From positions 1-5,166 of the forward strand of contig CAJKVX010000058.1 in the NCBI GenBank assembly GCA_905203455.1: DNA of 5,166 nucleotides, written 5' to 3'. Source of the DNA: an uncultured Eubacteriales bacterium (lineage in GTDB: Bacteria > Bacillota > Clostridia > Christensenellales > UBA1242). The position numbers were made by a program, and so were the translations under genes. A model generated the notes under the pieces. The model did not search any database. It had not been told where the DNA came from and saw only the letters and a program-made list of their open reading frames with translations. Below are positions 1 through 5,166 of the stretch, in pieces. The first letter of the stretch is position 1, and the number at the start of each line of letters is the position of its first letter.

Positions 1-58
1 GCCCACGGCGCTTCATCTTGCCTGCATCTTCGTATAAATACAGCAATACCTTGTCCTT
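1..58. other. Anomalous left edge, not matching the rpsT 5' region
   Basis: This stretch lies where the N-terminal half of ribosomal protein S20 should be encoded, but no forward frame gives the expected Lys/Arg/Asn/Ala-rich helix. The rpsT frame has a TAA at 35-37. Eighteen of the first 30 bases are G or C, against roughly a third in the rest of the window by eye. The minus strand is open throughout and reads as a plausible peptide (KDKVLLYLYEDAGKMKRRG), so it may be the edge of an unrelated gene. Seen: the base-composition change and the stop. Inferred: a chimeric join or a breakpoint near 38-58. I do not recognise the minus-strand peptide with confidence. Confidence 0.5.
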
Positions 59-205
59 GAAAGTGGCGATAAAGCGCAAGCACAAGCAAAACTTAATGAC
101 ACCTTTAAAATTATTGATGAAAATGTTACTAAAGGAACAATTCATAAAAATAAAGGTAACAGAAAAAAAGCTGAGGCCGCAAAAAAACTTGACCTTATGA
201 AATAA
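38..205 (+). CDS. rpsT: 30S ribosomal protein S20, C-terminal part (5' truncated)
   Basis: S20 binds 16S rRNA early in assembly of the 30S subunit and is a small three-helix, very basic protein of about 85-90 residues. Here only the last ~48 codons are recognisable, from LESGDKAQAQAKL through a lysine-rich tail to the stop TAA at 203-205. The segment GTIHKNKGNRKKAEAAKK, around 134-187, matches the family's conserved G-x-(I/L)-H-K-N-x-x-x-R-K-K signature near the C-terminus. The listed start at 38 is only the first codon after an in-frame TAA (35-37). It is not a real initiation site, and codons 38-55 are doubtful as S20. The gene converges on the minus-strand cluster, and its position next to holA is the usual Bacillota arrangement. 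Its own terminator lies at 256-298. Identification is firm; the state of the 5' half (contig edge, chimera or breakage) is unknown. Confidence 0.85.
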   Translation: MQQYLVLESGDKAQAQAKLNDTFKIIDENVTKGTIHKNKGNRKKAEAAKKLDLMK

Positions 206-223
206 GGCTTTTGTTTTTGCCTT
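204..223 (+). other. Small hairpin just after the rpsT stop
   Basis: AAGGC at 204-208 and GCCTT at 219-223 form a 5-bp stem around a T-rich loop. No T-run follows directly (the next bases are CAATAATTTT), so termination here would be weak. It may only protect the 3' end or act as a minor pause ahead of the stronger hairpin downstream. Confidence 0.3.
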
Positions 224-255
224 CAATAATTTTATTTGTTTAAACTATTTTATTC

Positions 256-298
256 CCCGTGATTAATCTAAAACTCTTAACACGGGTTTTTTTATTTT
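256..298 (+). terminator. Rho-independent terminator of rpsT
   Basis: CCCGTG (256-261) pairs with CACGGG (281-286). The stem continues through TTAA (263-266) with TTAA (277-280) after a one-base bulge, closing a ~10-nt loop. A T-tract follows at 287-298, interrupted once by A. The position about 50 bases after the rpsT stop and the orientation fit a terminator for rpsT. Confidence 0.85.
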
Positions 299-396
299 GC
301 AAAACCAGATTGCAACTTAATTCAAACCATAACTTAAAATTAAGTTTGGCAAAATTTTGATAAAATTTTAAAATTAGGTTAAAGTTTTACACAAAC
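299..396. other. Gene-free spacer between convergent terminators
   Basis: About 100 bases of very A+T-rich DNA lie between the rpsT terminator and the terminator of the minus-strand cluster. I see no ORF with a start and ribosome site and no RNA gene. It contains a short palindrome, AACTTAAAATTAAGTT at 331-346, whose central two-base loop is too small for a stable hairpin, and several AAAATTTT runs that are expected by composition. Confidence 0.6.
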
Positions 397-430
397 AAAA
401 AAGTCTTAACAAATTTGTTAAGACTTTTTT
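397..430 (-). terminator. Strong terminator of the minus-strand cluster, overlapping the last stop codon
   Basis: This is a perfect inverted repeat. GTCTTAAC (403-410) and GTTAAGAC (417-424) flank the loop AAATTT, and six A's (397-402) and six T's (425-430) lie outside the stem. On the minus strand the hairpin is followed by U6, G, UUU. The symmetry means it can also act on the + strand as a backup for rpsT read-through. The stop codon of the upstream gene (418-420) lies inside the downstream arm as seen on the + strand, so the final codons of the CDS also encode the terminator stem. Confidence 0.9.
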
Positions 431-1782
431 ATATCGTCAACATCTTTATCAATTTTTTCTTTAATCTCATTTTTCAGTTCTGATGAAATATCTCCCATTT
501 CGCCCTGAATTTTAACAACAACCGCTGCAAGATTTTCATCTTTCATTTTGTTTCTTGATTTTTTTAAAAAACTATCATAAATTGCATAATACACAACAAA
601 CAGCACAACCACCAAAACTGCAAATATAAATATTTGAAGTTTTTCATTGGCAATAAAATCATACACCCCTGATAAATTGTTGTTTTCACTTACAGCACCA
701 ATAAAACCATCGTCTGAAATAAGGCTAATAACAGCACTTGCAACCCTTGAAAGGTTTGCTGCAACATTAACATTAAGTGTTTGCTCAATGCCAATAATTG
801 TGTCTTTTTCAGTGTTTGTTATTTGAGTGTATCCTTCACATTCAGCAGCGCCTAAACTTGAAAACCCCTGGTGACTTCCACTGAAAATGTTTGCAACATT
901 CATGCCATCTTCAAAAAACACAAAACTGTCAGCCATAAGCCCCTCGTGTGTGTAACCACTTCCAGTGTTTTCAAGGCTGCTTATTTTGCTGTAACTTTCA
1001 AAATTGTTGCTTCCAATTAACTTGTTCTCAACAAAGGTTTTATATTGGCAATTAAATTCTTGGCAGTAAACATAGTTATAATCACCAATAGCAATATTTG
1101 AAAAGTTAACAACAAGTGCGTAGTTATCTTTATTTTGAGTAATACTTTTTAAATAATATTGTGCACCCATGTAATCATTGCTGCTTGCACCAAAAAACAA
1201 AAATTCAATGTTAAAATCAAAAACCAAATTTTGCTCGGCAATGTATTTTGCAAGCGACATTAACATTGCAACAGCACCTGCACTGCTGTTAATTCCCTCT
1301 GAAACAATTTTATAATATTCAATCTCGCCAAGGTCATTAATTCGTTGCCTGTAAATCGCCTCATTATCATAATGCGTGGCAAGAACCACTGTTTTTGCAT
1401 TTTGAGCATTTGAAGAGTAAACAAACCCAACATTCTGCGAAACCAAAGCCCCGCCCGAAGTGCTTACAAAATTGAATGTTTGAATGCCATTTTTGAAATA
1501 TGCATTTTCTAGTGCTTTTAAATTTTGAACACCTGATAACTCTTGAGCAATATATTCAGCTGAAAGTCTTTCGCCCTCGCTTCCAGCAGTTCTGTCTAGC
1601 CTGTGTTTTTCAACGCTGTCATGCTCAACAAAATTTTTAAGTTCAGTTTCAATTTCACTAAGCAAAAAACTTTGGTCTGTTGAAGTTTGAGCATAGGCTT
1701 TATTAAACCCAAAACTTCCACAAACACCAAACACACAAACTGACAAAATTAAAGCAAATATCACACTTAAAAACTTTTTCAT
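418..1782 (-). CDS. Membrane-anchored M28-fold protein, probable inactive peptidase
   Basis: The protein has 454 residues. Residues 1-31 form a signal peptide (Met-Lys-Lys, a hydrophobic core, cleavage likely after AYA-31). Residues ~45-340 resemble the M28 zinc aminopeptidase domain. Residues ~383-402 are a membrane helix, and ~403-454 form a charged, probably helical cytoplasmic tail. If the signal peptide is cleaved this is type I topology with the M28 domain outside. Active M28 enzymes hold two zinc ions with His, a bridging Asp, Glu, Asp and His, plus a catalytic Glu. Here His137 (THYDN) is kept. By motif alignment the bridging Asp becomes Asn165 (GINSSAG), the Glu-Glu pair becomes Ser200-Ser201 (FFGASSNDYMG), the Asp of the NLDM-type motif becomes Ser228 (NFSN), and the last His becomes Asn323 (TNTEKDT). 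Peptidase activity is therefore unlikely, and binding or scaffolding is more plausible (inference). The start ATG overlaps the upstream stop by 4 nt (ATGA), which indicates translational coupling. Fold assignment is fairly sure; the role is unknown. Confidence 0.8.
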   Translation of the reverse strand: MKKFLSVIFALILSVCVFGVCGSFGFNKAYAQTSTDQSFLLSEIETELKNFVEHDSVEKHRLDRTAGSEGERLSAEYIAQELSGVQNLKALENAYFKNGIQTFNFVSTSGGALVSQNVGFVYSSNAQNAKTVVLATHYDNEAIYRQRINDLGEIEYYKIVSEGINSSAGAVAMLMSLAKYIAEQNLVFDFNIEFLFFGASSNDYMGAQYYLKSITQNKDNYALVVNFSNIAIGDYNYVYCQEFNCQYKTFVENKLIGSNNFESYSKISSLENTGSGYTHEGLMADSFVFFEDGMNVANIFSGSHQGFSSLGAAECEGYTQITNTEKDTIIGIEQTLNVNVAANLSRVASAVISLISDDGFIGAVSENNNLSGVYDFIANEKLQIFIFAVLVVVLFVVYYAIYDSFLKKSRNKMKDENLAAVVVKIQGEMGDISSELKNEIKEKIDKDVDDIKKS

Positions 1783-2357
1783 AACAAATACCCCACAACC
1801 TGAACAGTAGCGTTTAAAAATTCGTAAATTATAAAAGGCAACATTAAACTTTTATAAACAAAAGGGTAAATCATGGGCTCAGCATATTTTTTTAGTTGAG
1901 TTAATGTAAACATAACAAACACAAAGAATAAACAAAGTAAATCAACAATTGCTAAATATGAATAAATGTAAGGCAACCAAATGCACAAAAAATAAAGCCC
2001 GCCCATAATTAAATTTCTAACAATTATCCACCACCTAAGACCATCTTTAACTGCTTGGCTTGGAACCACAAAAGAATACAAACTAAACCCAATTGCAAAC
2101 CTGTAAACCCAAAAAAGAATTTCAAAGCCGATGTAATAAATAAGCCCTGTTAGCACAATTTCAAGAATAAAAGAACTGCTTATGCTTCCAGTTAACAATT
2201 CAAGCGGATAAGCATTAAACGCAAGAAGAGCCTGATAAAACCCAAGCCACATAAACGAAATTATTAAAACAAATGGCAAAATTTTATGCCAAACAGAATT
2301 TGCAATTCTTATATTTTCTTTGTTATTATTTATAGTTACAATTTTGTCTTTAAGCAT
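1779..2357 (-). CDS. Polytopic membrane protein of unknown family
   Basis: I do not recognise this 192-residue family. A short polar N-terminus (residues 1-22) is followed by about five hydrophobic segments, near 25-47, 62-95 (long, possibly two passes), 110-131, 133-153 and 163-192. Aromatic residues are abundant (WHKILPF, EILFWVYRF, GLRWWIIV). There is no ATPase, peptidase or transporter motif, and no presenilin-like GxGD. The ATG at 2357 is supported by AAGGA at 2364-2368 with a 6-nt spacer. The ORF overlaps the end of holA by 8 nt, and its TGA overlaps the ATG of the next gene by 4 nt. It is therefore most likely made together with the inactive M28-fold protein, and the two may form one membrane complex (inference from coupling only). 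Confidence 0.8.
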   Translation of the reverse strand: MLKDKIVTINNNKENIRIANSVWHKILPFVLIISFMWLGFYQALLAFNAYPLELLTGSISSSFILEIVLTGLIYYIGFEILFWVYRFAIGFSLYSFVVPSQAVKDGLRWWIIVRNLIMGGLYFLCIWLPYIYSYLAIVDLLCLFFVFVMFTLTQLKKYAEPMIYPFVYKSLMLPFIIYEFLNATVQVVGYLL

Positions 2358-3333
2358 TTTTATTCCTTACCATTAGTATATTTAAAACAGTTGAAATTAA
2401 ACCCACTTCTTCCTTAATTTTACCCTGCTTAATGTTTTCGTCAAGTTTAAACAAACTGTGTGTAATATTTTTCAACTCAACAGCACTAAACACCCTTGTT
2501 TGTGCCCTTAACATTTTAACTGCAAACTCTTTAATTTGCAAGTATGCCGCCAAATCTTTATCACTTAAACTTCTGTTAATTGAAATATAAAGTGCCCGCT
2601 TAAAATTGTTATAAAGTGGAATTATCATGCTGTAAGCCGACTTTTCCTTAACCATAAGGTTATTCAAAATTTCAACAGCCTTGCCGCTATCTCCATTTGC
2701 AATGGCTTGGGTTAGTTCAAACACCTGGTATTCACTGTCTTTTGAAACAAGTTTTTCAATATCTTGCTCACTAACCTCACCCTCTTCTTTGTATGCCTTT
2801 AATTTTTCAATTTCGCCAATTATTTTTGTTAAATTAAAGTTTGAAAAATTTATAAGTTTAAGCCTAGCGCTGCTTGAAAGTGTTACCTTGCTTCCCTTCA
2901 ATTTTTCATCAATAATCCGCCCAATTTCAAACTCATTTAAAGGTGAGCAATCAACAACAGTTGCCCCTTTAACAAAGCAGTTAACATCTTCCCCAGCGTT
3001 AAAAAAAACTAACACCGTTGTGAATTGTTTTTGCTCAGCATATTGTTCAAGTTTTTGCATAAATTGTTTGTTAATTTGCTTTTTGTGGTTAAAATCTTTA
3101 ACAACAATAACCCTAAAAGGGTCACCAAAAGGGCAAACCTGCAAGTCATCAAATAACAAATTAGCATCAAGGTTTTCACCACTAACACTAACAAAATTCA
3201 AATCAGGAAAGTTTGGAGTTAATTTATTTTTAAAAGTTTCAAGGGCCTGAAAACAAAGATACCTTTCCTTCCCACAAATAATATATAAACTTTTTGTGTT
3301 TGCTAAACTTGAAGATAGTTCCTTTTCTTTCAT
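2350..3333 (-). CDS. holA: DNA polymerase III subunit delta
   Basis: The delta subunit is part of the clamp loader that opens the DnaN sliding clamp and places it on primed DNA. The product is 327 residues from the ATG at 3333, close to the usual ~340. The N-terminal AAA-like domain opens with SLYIICGKERYLCF, the family's 'yLlyGeE-xyL' motif without a functional Walker A, and continues to CPFGDPFRVIVVKDF (the 'pFf-xxRvVvv' strand). The middle section, SEYQVFELTQAIANGDSGKAVEIL, matches the 'vFeLvdAi..gd..kAl..L' start of the C-terminal collar domain. A frame extending upstream to a GTG at 3420 would add 29 residues read from the comEC 3' end in another frame, and these do not look like delta; 3333 is preferred. 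The gene follows comEC by 50 nt and overlaps the next ORF by 8 nt. No Shine-Dalgarno is visible; a promoter-like element lies immediately upstream. Confidence 0.93.
   Translation of the reverse strand: MKEKELSSSLANTKSLYIICGKERYLCFQALETFKNKLTPNFPDLNFVSVSGENLDANLLFDDLQVCPFGDPFRVIVVKDFNHKKQINKQFMQKLEQYAEQKQFTTVLVFFNAGEDVNCFVKGATVVDCSPLNEFEIGRIIDEKLKGSKVTLSSSARLKLINFSNFNLTKIIGEIEKLKAYKEEGEVSEQDIEKLVSKDSEYQVFELTQAIANGDSGKAVEILNNLMVKEKSAYSMIIPLYNNFKRALYISINRSLSDKDLAAYLQIKEFAVKMLRAQTRVFSAVELKNITHSLFKLDENIKQGKIKEEVGLISTVLNILMVRNKNA
2364..2368 (-). promoter_or_regulatory. Shine-Dalgarno site of the 192-residue membrane protein
   Basis: On the minus strand AAGGA stands 6 nt before the ATG at 2357, inside the last codons of holA. 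It shows that Shine-Dalgarno initiation is used in this genome, which makes its absence before comEC and holA more notable. Confidence 0.7.
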
Positions 3334-3341
3334 AATAATAT

Positions 3342-3370
3342 ATTTTATCAAAAGAATAAAATTTTGTCTA
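3342..3370 (-). promoter_or_regulatory. Putative extended -10 promoter immediately before holA
   Basis: On the minus strand, TAGACA (3365-3370) and TAAAAT (3342-3347) are separated by 17 nt, and TGA directly precedes the -10 (TGn extension). The -10 ends 8 nt before the ATG, so transcription would begin about at the start codon. The region is very A+T-rich, so a chance match is possible. It lies in the 50-nt gap after comEC and would let holA be expressed independently of comEC. Confidence 0.45.
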
Positions 3371-3383
3371 CTATATAAAACCC

Positions 3384-4946
3384 CTAATAAATGCCCATCA
3401 TAACAAAAAACGCAATGCACAAAATTCCCGCGCTTGTTTGTTTTATTGGCTTTTTAACAAATATGTAATCTGAAATTAAAACGCTTAAAATAACAACCAA
3501 ACTTATAAACACCTCAACTGGAATAAAGGTTACAAACGCATCAGTCATATTAGCCACTGATTTTGCAATAAAAATTAAAATATTAAACGCAAACTCAGGA
3601 ATAACCATAATAAACCCCATAAACGGAAAAATGGCTGTTATTATGGTTGTTATTATGCAAGCCATAAACCCAATGCTTGAAATTGGAATTGCAATAAGAT
3701 TTGTAAAAATTGAAATTGCCGATTGATTAGGGTAAATTTGAATAACAATTGGCAAAGTTCCAACGGTGGCTGCTATTGACATTGCAAGGCTTGAAGCAAG
3801 TTTTTTGCCCAAAAATTTTGACAAGTTTCTTGTAAGTGCTGGTGAAAGCATAAAAATAAAAAGAACAGATATGTATCTAAGTTGAAACCCTAAATCAAGC
3901 AAGTAAAACGGATTAATAAACAAAATTATAATTGCTGAAATTGCAAGAGAATTCAAGCCGTCATATTGCTTGCCTCTAATGGTTGCAAGCATTGCAACAG
4001 CGCTCATAATAAACGCTCTTAAAATTGATGGCGAAAACCCGCAAATCCATGTGTATAAAAACAAAATTGTTGTAACAAAAATAAATTTTGGTAAATTTTT
4101 TAATCTTAAAAGTTTTGCAACAAACATCAAAAGTAATGTGAAAAATCCTACATGAAGACCACTTACTGCAAGCAGATGCGCCAGCCCACTAGACCTAAAA
4201 TCTTCATAAATCATTGAAATGTCTGATTTATCCCCAAAAATCATGGCATAGGCAAGCCCTGCTGCATCTTTTGACATGTTTTTATCAAAAATATCTTTGC
4301 ACGCCTTTCTTAAAAATGCAAAAGTGTCAACATTTGTTGTTGTGTTAGTCTTTAAAATATCATCACTTGTGGTGTAACCAATCCCCAAACTGTCATAAAC
4401 AAAATAATAACTGTTAATTTTTCCATCTTCAATTGCTTGGTTAAATGAAACTGTGGCTTTAAAAACAATGTTTTCACCAATGTTATAACTAACATAATCA
4501 TCGCTTGAAATTTGCAATCTTAATGTGCCATCAAGTTTGACTCCAGTTTTATACACCTCTTCATCTTCTGAGTAATAATCAGCACACACATTTTCAACAT
4601 ATAAATAAGTTTGGCTAACATCAGTTATGGTTGCTGTTGCAATAATCTCACAGTTATCAAGATTCCTGCTTTCAACCTTAAAAATCCCAATCCAAATTCC
4701 CGAAAGCGAAAATAAAAACCCAATAACACACGCAAACACGCAAACCTTATGTGATTTTATAAGTTTTCTAAAAAATGATTGACAATCAAGTGAAATTAAC
4801 CCAACAATAACAATAAGTAAAATTGAAATGGCTTTAAAATGATTATCTGTTACAATAAAATTAGCAACAAACACCCCTGCCATCACACATAAGCACACCA
4901 GCACAGGAGGTCTAAAATTAAACAATCTTTTATCTTTAGAATTCAT
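3384..4946 (-). CDS. comEC: ComEC/Rec2 family DNA-uptake channel protein, lacking the C-terminal nuclease-like domain
   Basis: ComEC forms the inner-membrane channel that carries single-stranded DNA into the cell during natural transformation. The 520-residue product begins with two or three membrane segments (~12-32, 38-53, 68-90). A soluble part at ~95-190 corresponds to the OB-fold/DUF4131 region. The competence core spans ~225-500 with about seven to nine hydrophobic segments. Its hallmarks are AMIFGDKSDI (234-243), GLAHLLAVSGLHVG (254-267), GFSPSILRAFIMS (303-315) and LDLGFQLRYISV (350-361). B. subtilis ComEC is about 776 residues and carries a C-terminal metallo-beta-lactamase-like domain. 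Here the protein stops after a last helix (MMGIY, TAG), 50 nt before holA, so that domain is not encoded nearby. Cys residues 100 and 121 may be paired in the soluble domain (inference). The ATG at 4946 has no Shine-Dalgarno and lies 7 nt after a good -10. No comEA is present in the window. Confidence 0.93.
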   Translation of the reverse strand: MNSKDKRLFNFRPPVLVCLCVMAGVFVANFIVTDNHFKAISILLIVIVGLISLDCQSFFRKLIKSHKVCVFACVIGFLFSLSGIWIGIFKVESRNLDNCEIIATATITDVSQTYLYVENVCADYYSEDEEVYKTGVKLDGTLRLQISSDDYVSYNIGENIVFKATVSFNQAIEDGKINSYYFVYDSLGIGYTTSDDILKTNTTTNVDTFAFLRKACKDIFDKNMSKDAAGLAYAMIFGDKSDISMIYEDFRSSGLAHLLAVSGLHVGFFTLLLMFVAKLLRLKNLPKFIFVTTILFLYTWICGFSPSILRAFIMSAVAMLATIRGKQYDGLNSLAISAIIILFINPFYLLDLGFQLRYISVLFIFMLSPALTRNLSKFLGKKLASSLAMSIAATVGTLPIVIQIYPNQSAISIFTNLIAIPISSIGFMACIITTIITAIFPFMGFIMVIPEFAFNILIFIAKSVANMTDAFVTFIPVEVFISLVVILSVLISDYIFVKKPIKQTSAGILCIAFFVMMGIY

Positions 4947-4953
4947 TATTCTT

Positions 4954-4980
4954 ATTATAGCAAAATACTTTAAATTGCAA
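4954..4980 (-). promoter_or_regulatory. Extended -10 promoter of comEC
   Basis: On the minus strand, the consensus TATAAT (4954-4959) is preceded directly by TGC (extended -10). TTGCAA (4975-4980) serves as a -35 with a 15-nt spacer, which is short, so the TGn extension probably matters. The -10 ends 7 nt before the comEC ATG, which would place the transcript start within 0-2 nt of the start codon. It is divergent from the tRNA promoter. Confidence 0.6.
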
Positions 4981-5007
4981 AATAAAAATTCAAAATATAA
5001 AAATGTA

Positions 5008-5036
5008 TTGCATAAAAATTTAACCTGTGTTATACT
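5008..5036 (+). promoter_or_regulatory. Promoter of tRNA-Glu
   Basis: TTGCAT (5008-5013) and TATACT (5031-5036) are separated by 17 nt, and TGT directly precedes the -10 (TGn extension). The start would fall near 5043, leaving a leader of only about 5 nt before the tRNA. This fits a strong, constitutive stable-RNA promoter. Confidence 0.8.
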
Positions 5037-5047
5037 TTTTAAGTAAT

Positions 5048-5122
5048 GGCATCATAGTCTAACGGTCAGGACACCAGCCTCTCACGCTGGGGATCGGAGT
5101 TCGATTCTCCGTGGTGCTACCA
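5048..5122 (+). tRNA. tRNA-Glu, anticodon CTC
   Basis: A full cloverleaf with encoded CCA can be folded. The acceptor is GGCATCA (5048-5054) with TGGTGCT (5112-5118), including two G-T pairs. The D stem is GTC (5057-5059) with GAC (5070-5072). The anticodon stem is CCAGC (5074-5078) with GCTGG (5086-5090) around the loop CTCTCAC, anticodon CTC at 5081-5083. The T stem is CGGAG (5095-5099) with CTCCG (5107-5111) around TTCGATT. The discriminator A is followed by CCA. The anticodon reads GAG (Glu). In an A+T-rich genome the main glutamate tRNA normally has TTC, so this is probably the second isoacceptor. Confidence 0.96.
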
Positions 5123-5166
5123 AATTTTGAATTTAAACTTCTTTAAAAAAACGAAATACCAACATC
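5123..5166. other. A+T-rich tail after the tRNA
   Basis: I see no convincing terminator in these 44 bases. The only pairing is TTAAA with TTTAA near 5133-5147, without a following T-run. Either the tRNA transcript continues (for example into another RNA gene) or the terminator lies past the window end. Confidence 0.4.

Noticed and set aside
18..200. A 60-codon + strand ORF starting with TTG
   Set aside because: It overlaps the recognisable S20 C-terminus in a different frame; the S20 frame (stop at 203-205) explains the sequence.
331..346. Palindrome AACTTAAAATTAAGTT in the convergent spacer
   Set aside because: The loop is too small for a hairpin, no T-run follows, and such palindromes are expected in DNA this A+T-rich.
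3009..3194. A 61-codon minus-strand ORF inside holA
   Set aside because: It is an alternative frame of holA with a Leu-rich, low-information product and no independent start signals.
2681..3250. A 189-codon + strand ORF opposite holA
   Set aside because: It is a Ser/Leu/Phe-rich shadow antisense to a well-supported housekeeping gene, with no recognisable motif.
3334..3420. Extended holA start at a GTG codon (3420)
   Set aside because: The extra 29 residues come from the comEC 3' end in another frame and do not resemble delta N-termini; the ATG at 3333 gives the expected length and motif position.
3970..4155. A 61-codon + strand ORF opposite comEC
   Set aside because: It is antisense to the conserved ComEC core and has no ribosome site of its own.
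4900..4915. AGGAGG on the + strand near the comEC start
   Set aside because: It lies on the strand opposite to comEC and is not followed by any + strand ORF; it is the complement of Pro-Pro codons 13-14.
1..5166. CRISPR array, insertion sequence, phage or toxin-antitoxin genes
   Set aside because: I saw no spaced direct repeats, terminal inverted repeats, transposase or integrase motifs, or small paired ORFs anywhere in the window.

Overview
The window looks like chromosomal housekeeping DNA from a low-GC bacterium, most likely a member of the Bacillota (Firmicutes). The reasons are the A+T-rich coding sequence, TGG for Trp with TGA used as a real stop, and the order comEC - holA - rpsT with rpsT convergent. 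That order is common in Bacillota, including Bacillus subtilis. No species can be named from sequence alone.

Reading from the right, a tRNA-Glu(CTC) gene lies on the + strand with its own strong promoter. Divergent from it is a minus-strand cluster: comEC (DNA-uptake channel protein, here a 520-residue form with no C-terminal metallo-beta-lactamase domain), holA (DNA polymerase III delta subunit), a 192-residue polytopic membrane protein of unknown family, and a 454-residue M28-fold protein with a signal peptide and one C-terminal membrane segment. The last three genes overlap in tandem (8 nt, then 4 nt). The cluster ends in a strong hairpin terminator that contains the last stop codon. The 3' part of rpsT (ribosomal protein S20) enters from the left on the + strand, with its own terminator, so the two units converge. 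About 100 bases between the terminators hold no gene.

Two points stand out. First, two genes sit between holA and rpsT, which are usually neighbours. One of them is an M28-type aminopeptidase relative in which four of the five expected zinc ligands and the catalytic glutamate are replaced. It therefore looks like a pseudoenzyme displayed outside the cell on a single membrane anchor, translationally coupled to a multi-pass membrane protein. The layout resembles an inactive M28-fold ectodomain receptor or scaffold such as eukaryotic nicastrin. A functional link to nicastrin is not claimed.

Second, comEC and holA each have an extended -10 promoter-like sequence ending only 7-8 nt before the ATG, and neither has a Shine-Dalgarno sequence. 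This would give leaderless or nearly leaderless mRNAs. By contrast, the internal 192-residue ORF has a clear AAGGA site.

The first ~55 bases do not fit the rest of the window. They are GC-rich, contain an in-frame stop relative to rpsT, and replace its lysine/arginine-rich N-terminal half. This looks like a chimeric or damaged contig end, or a real rearrangement breakpoint.
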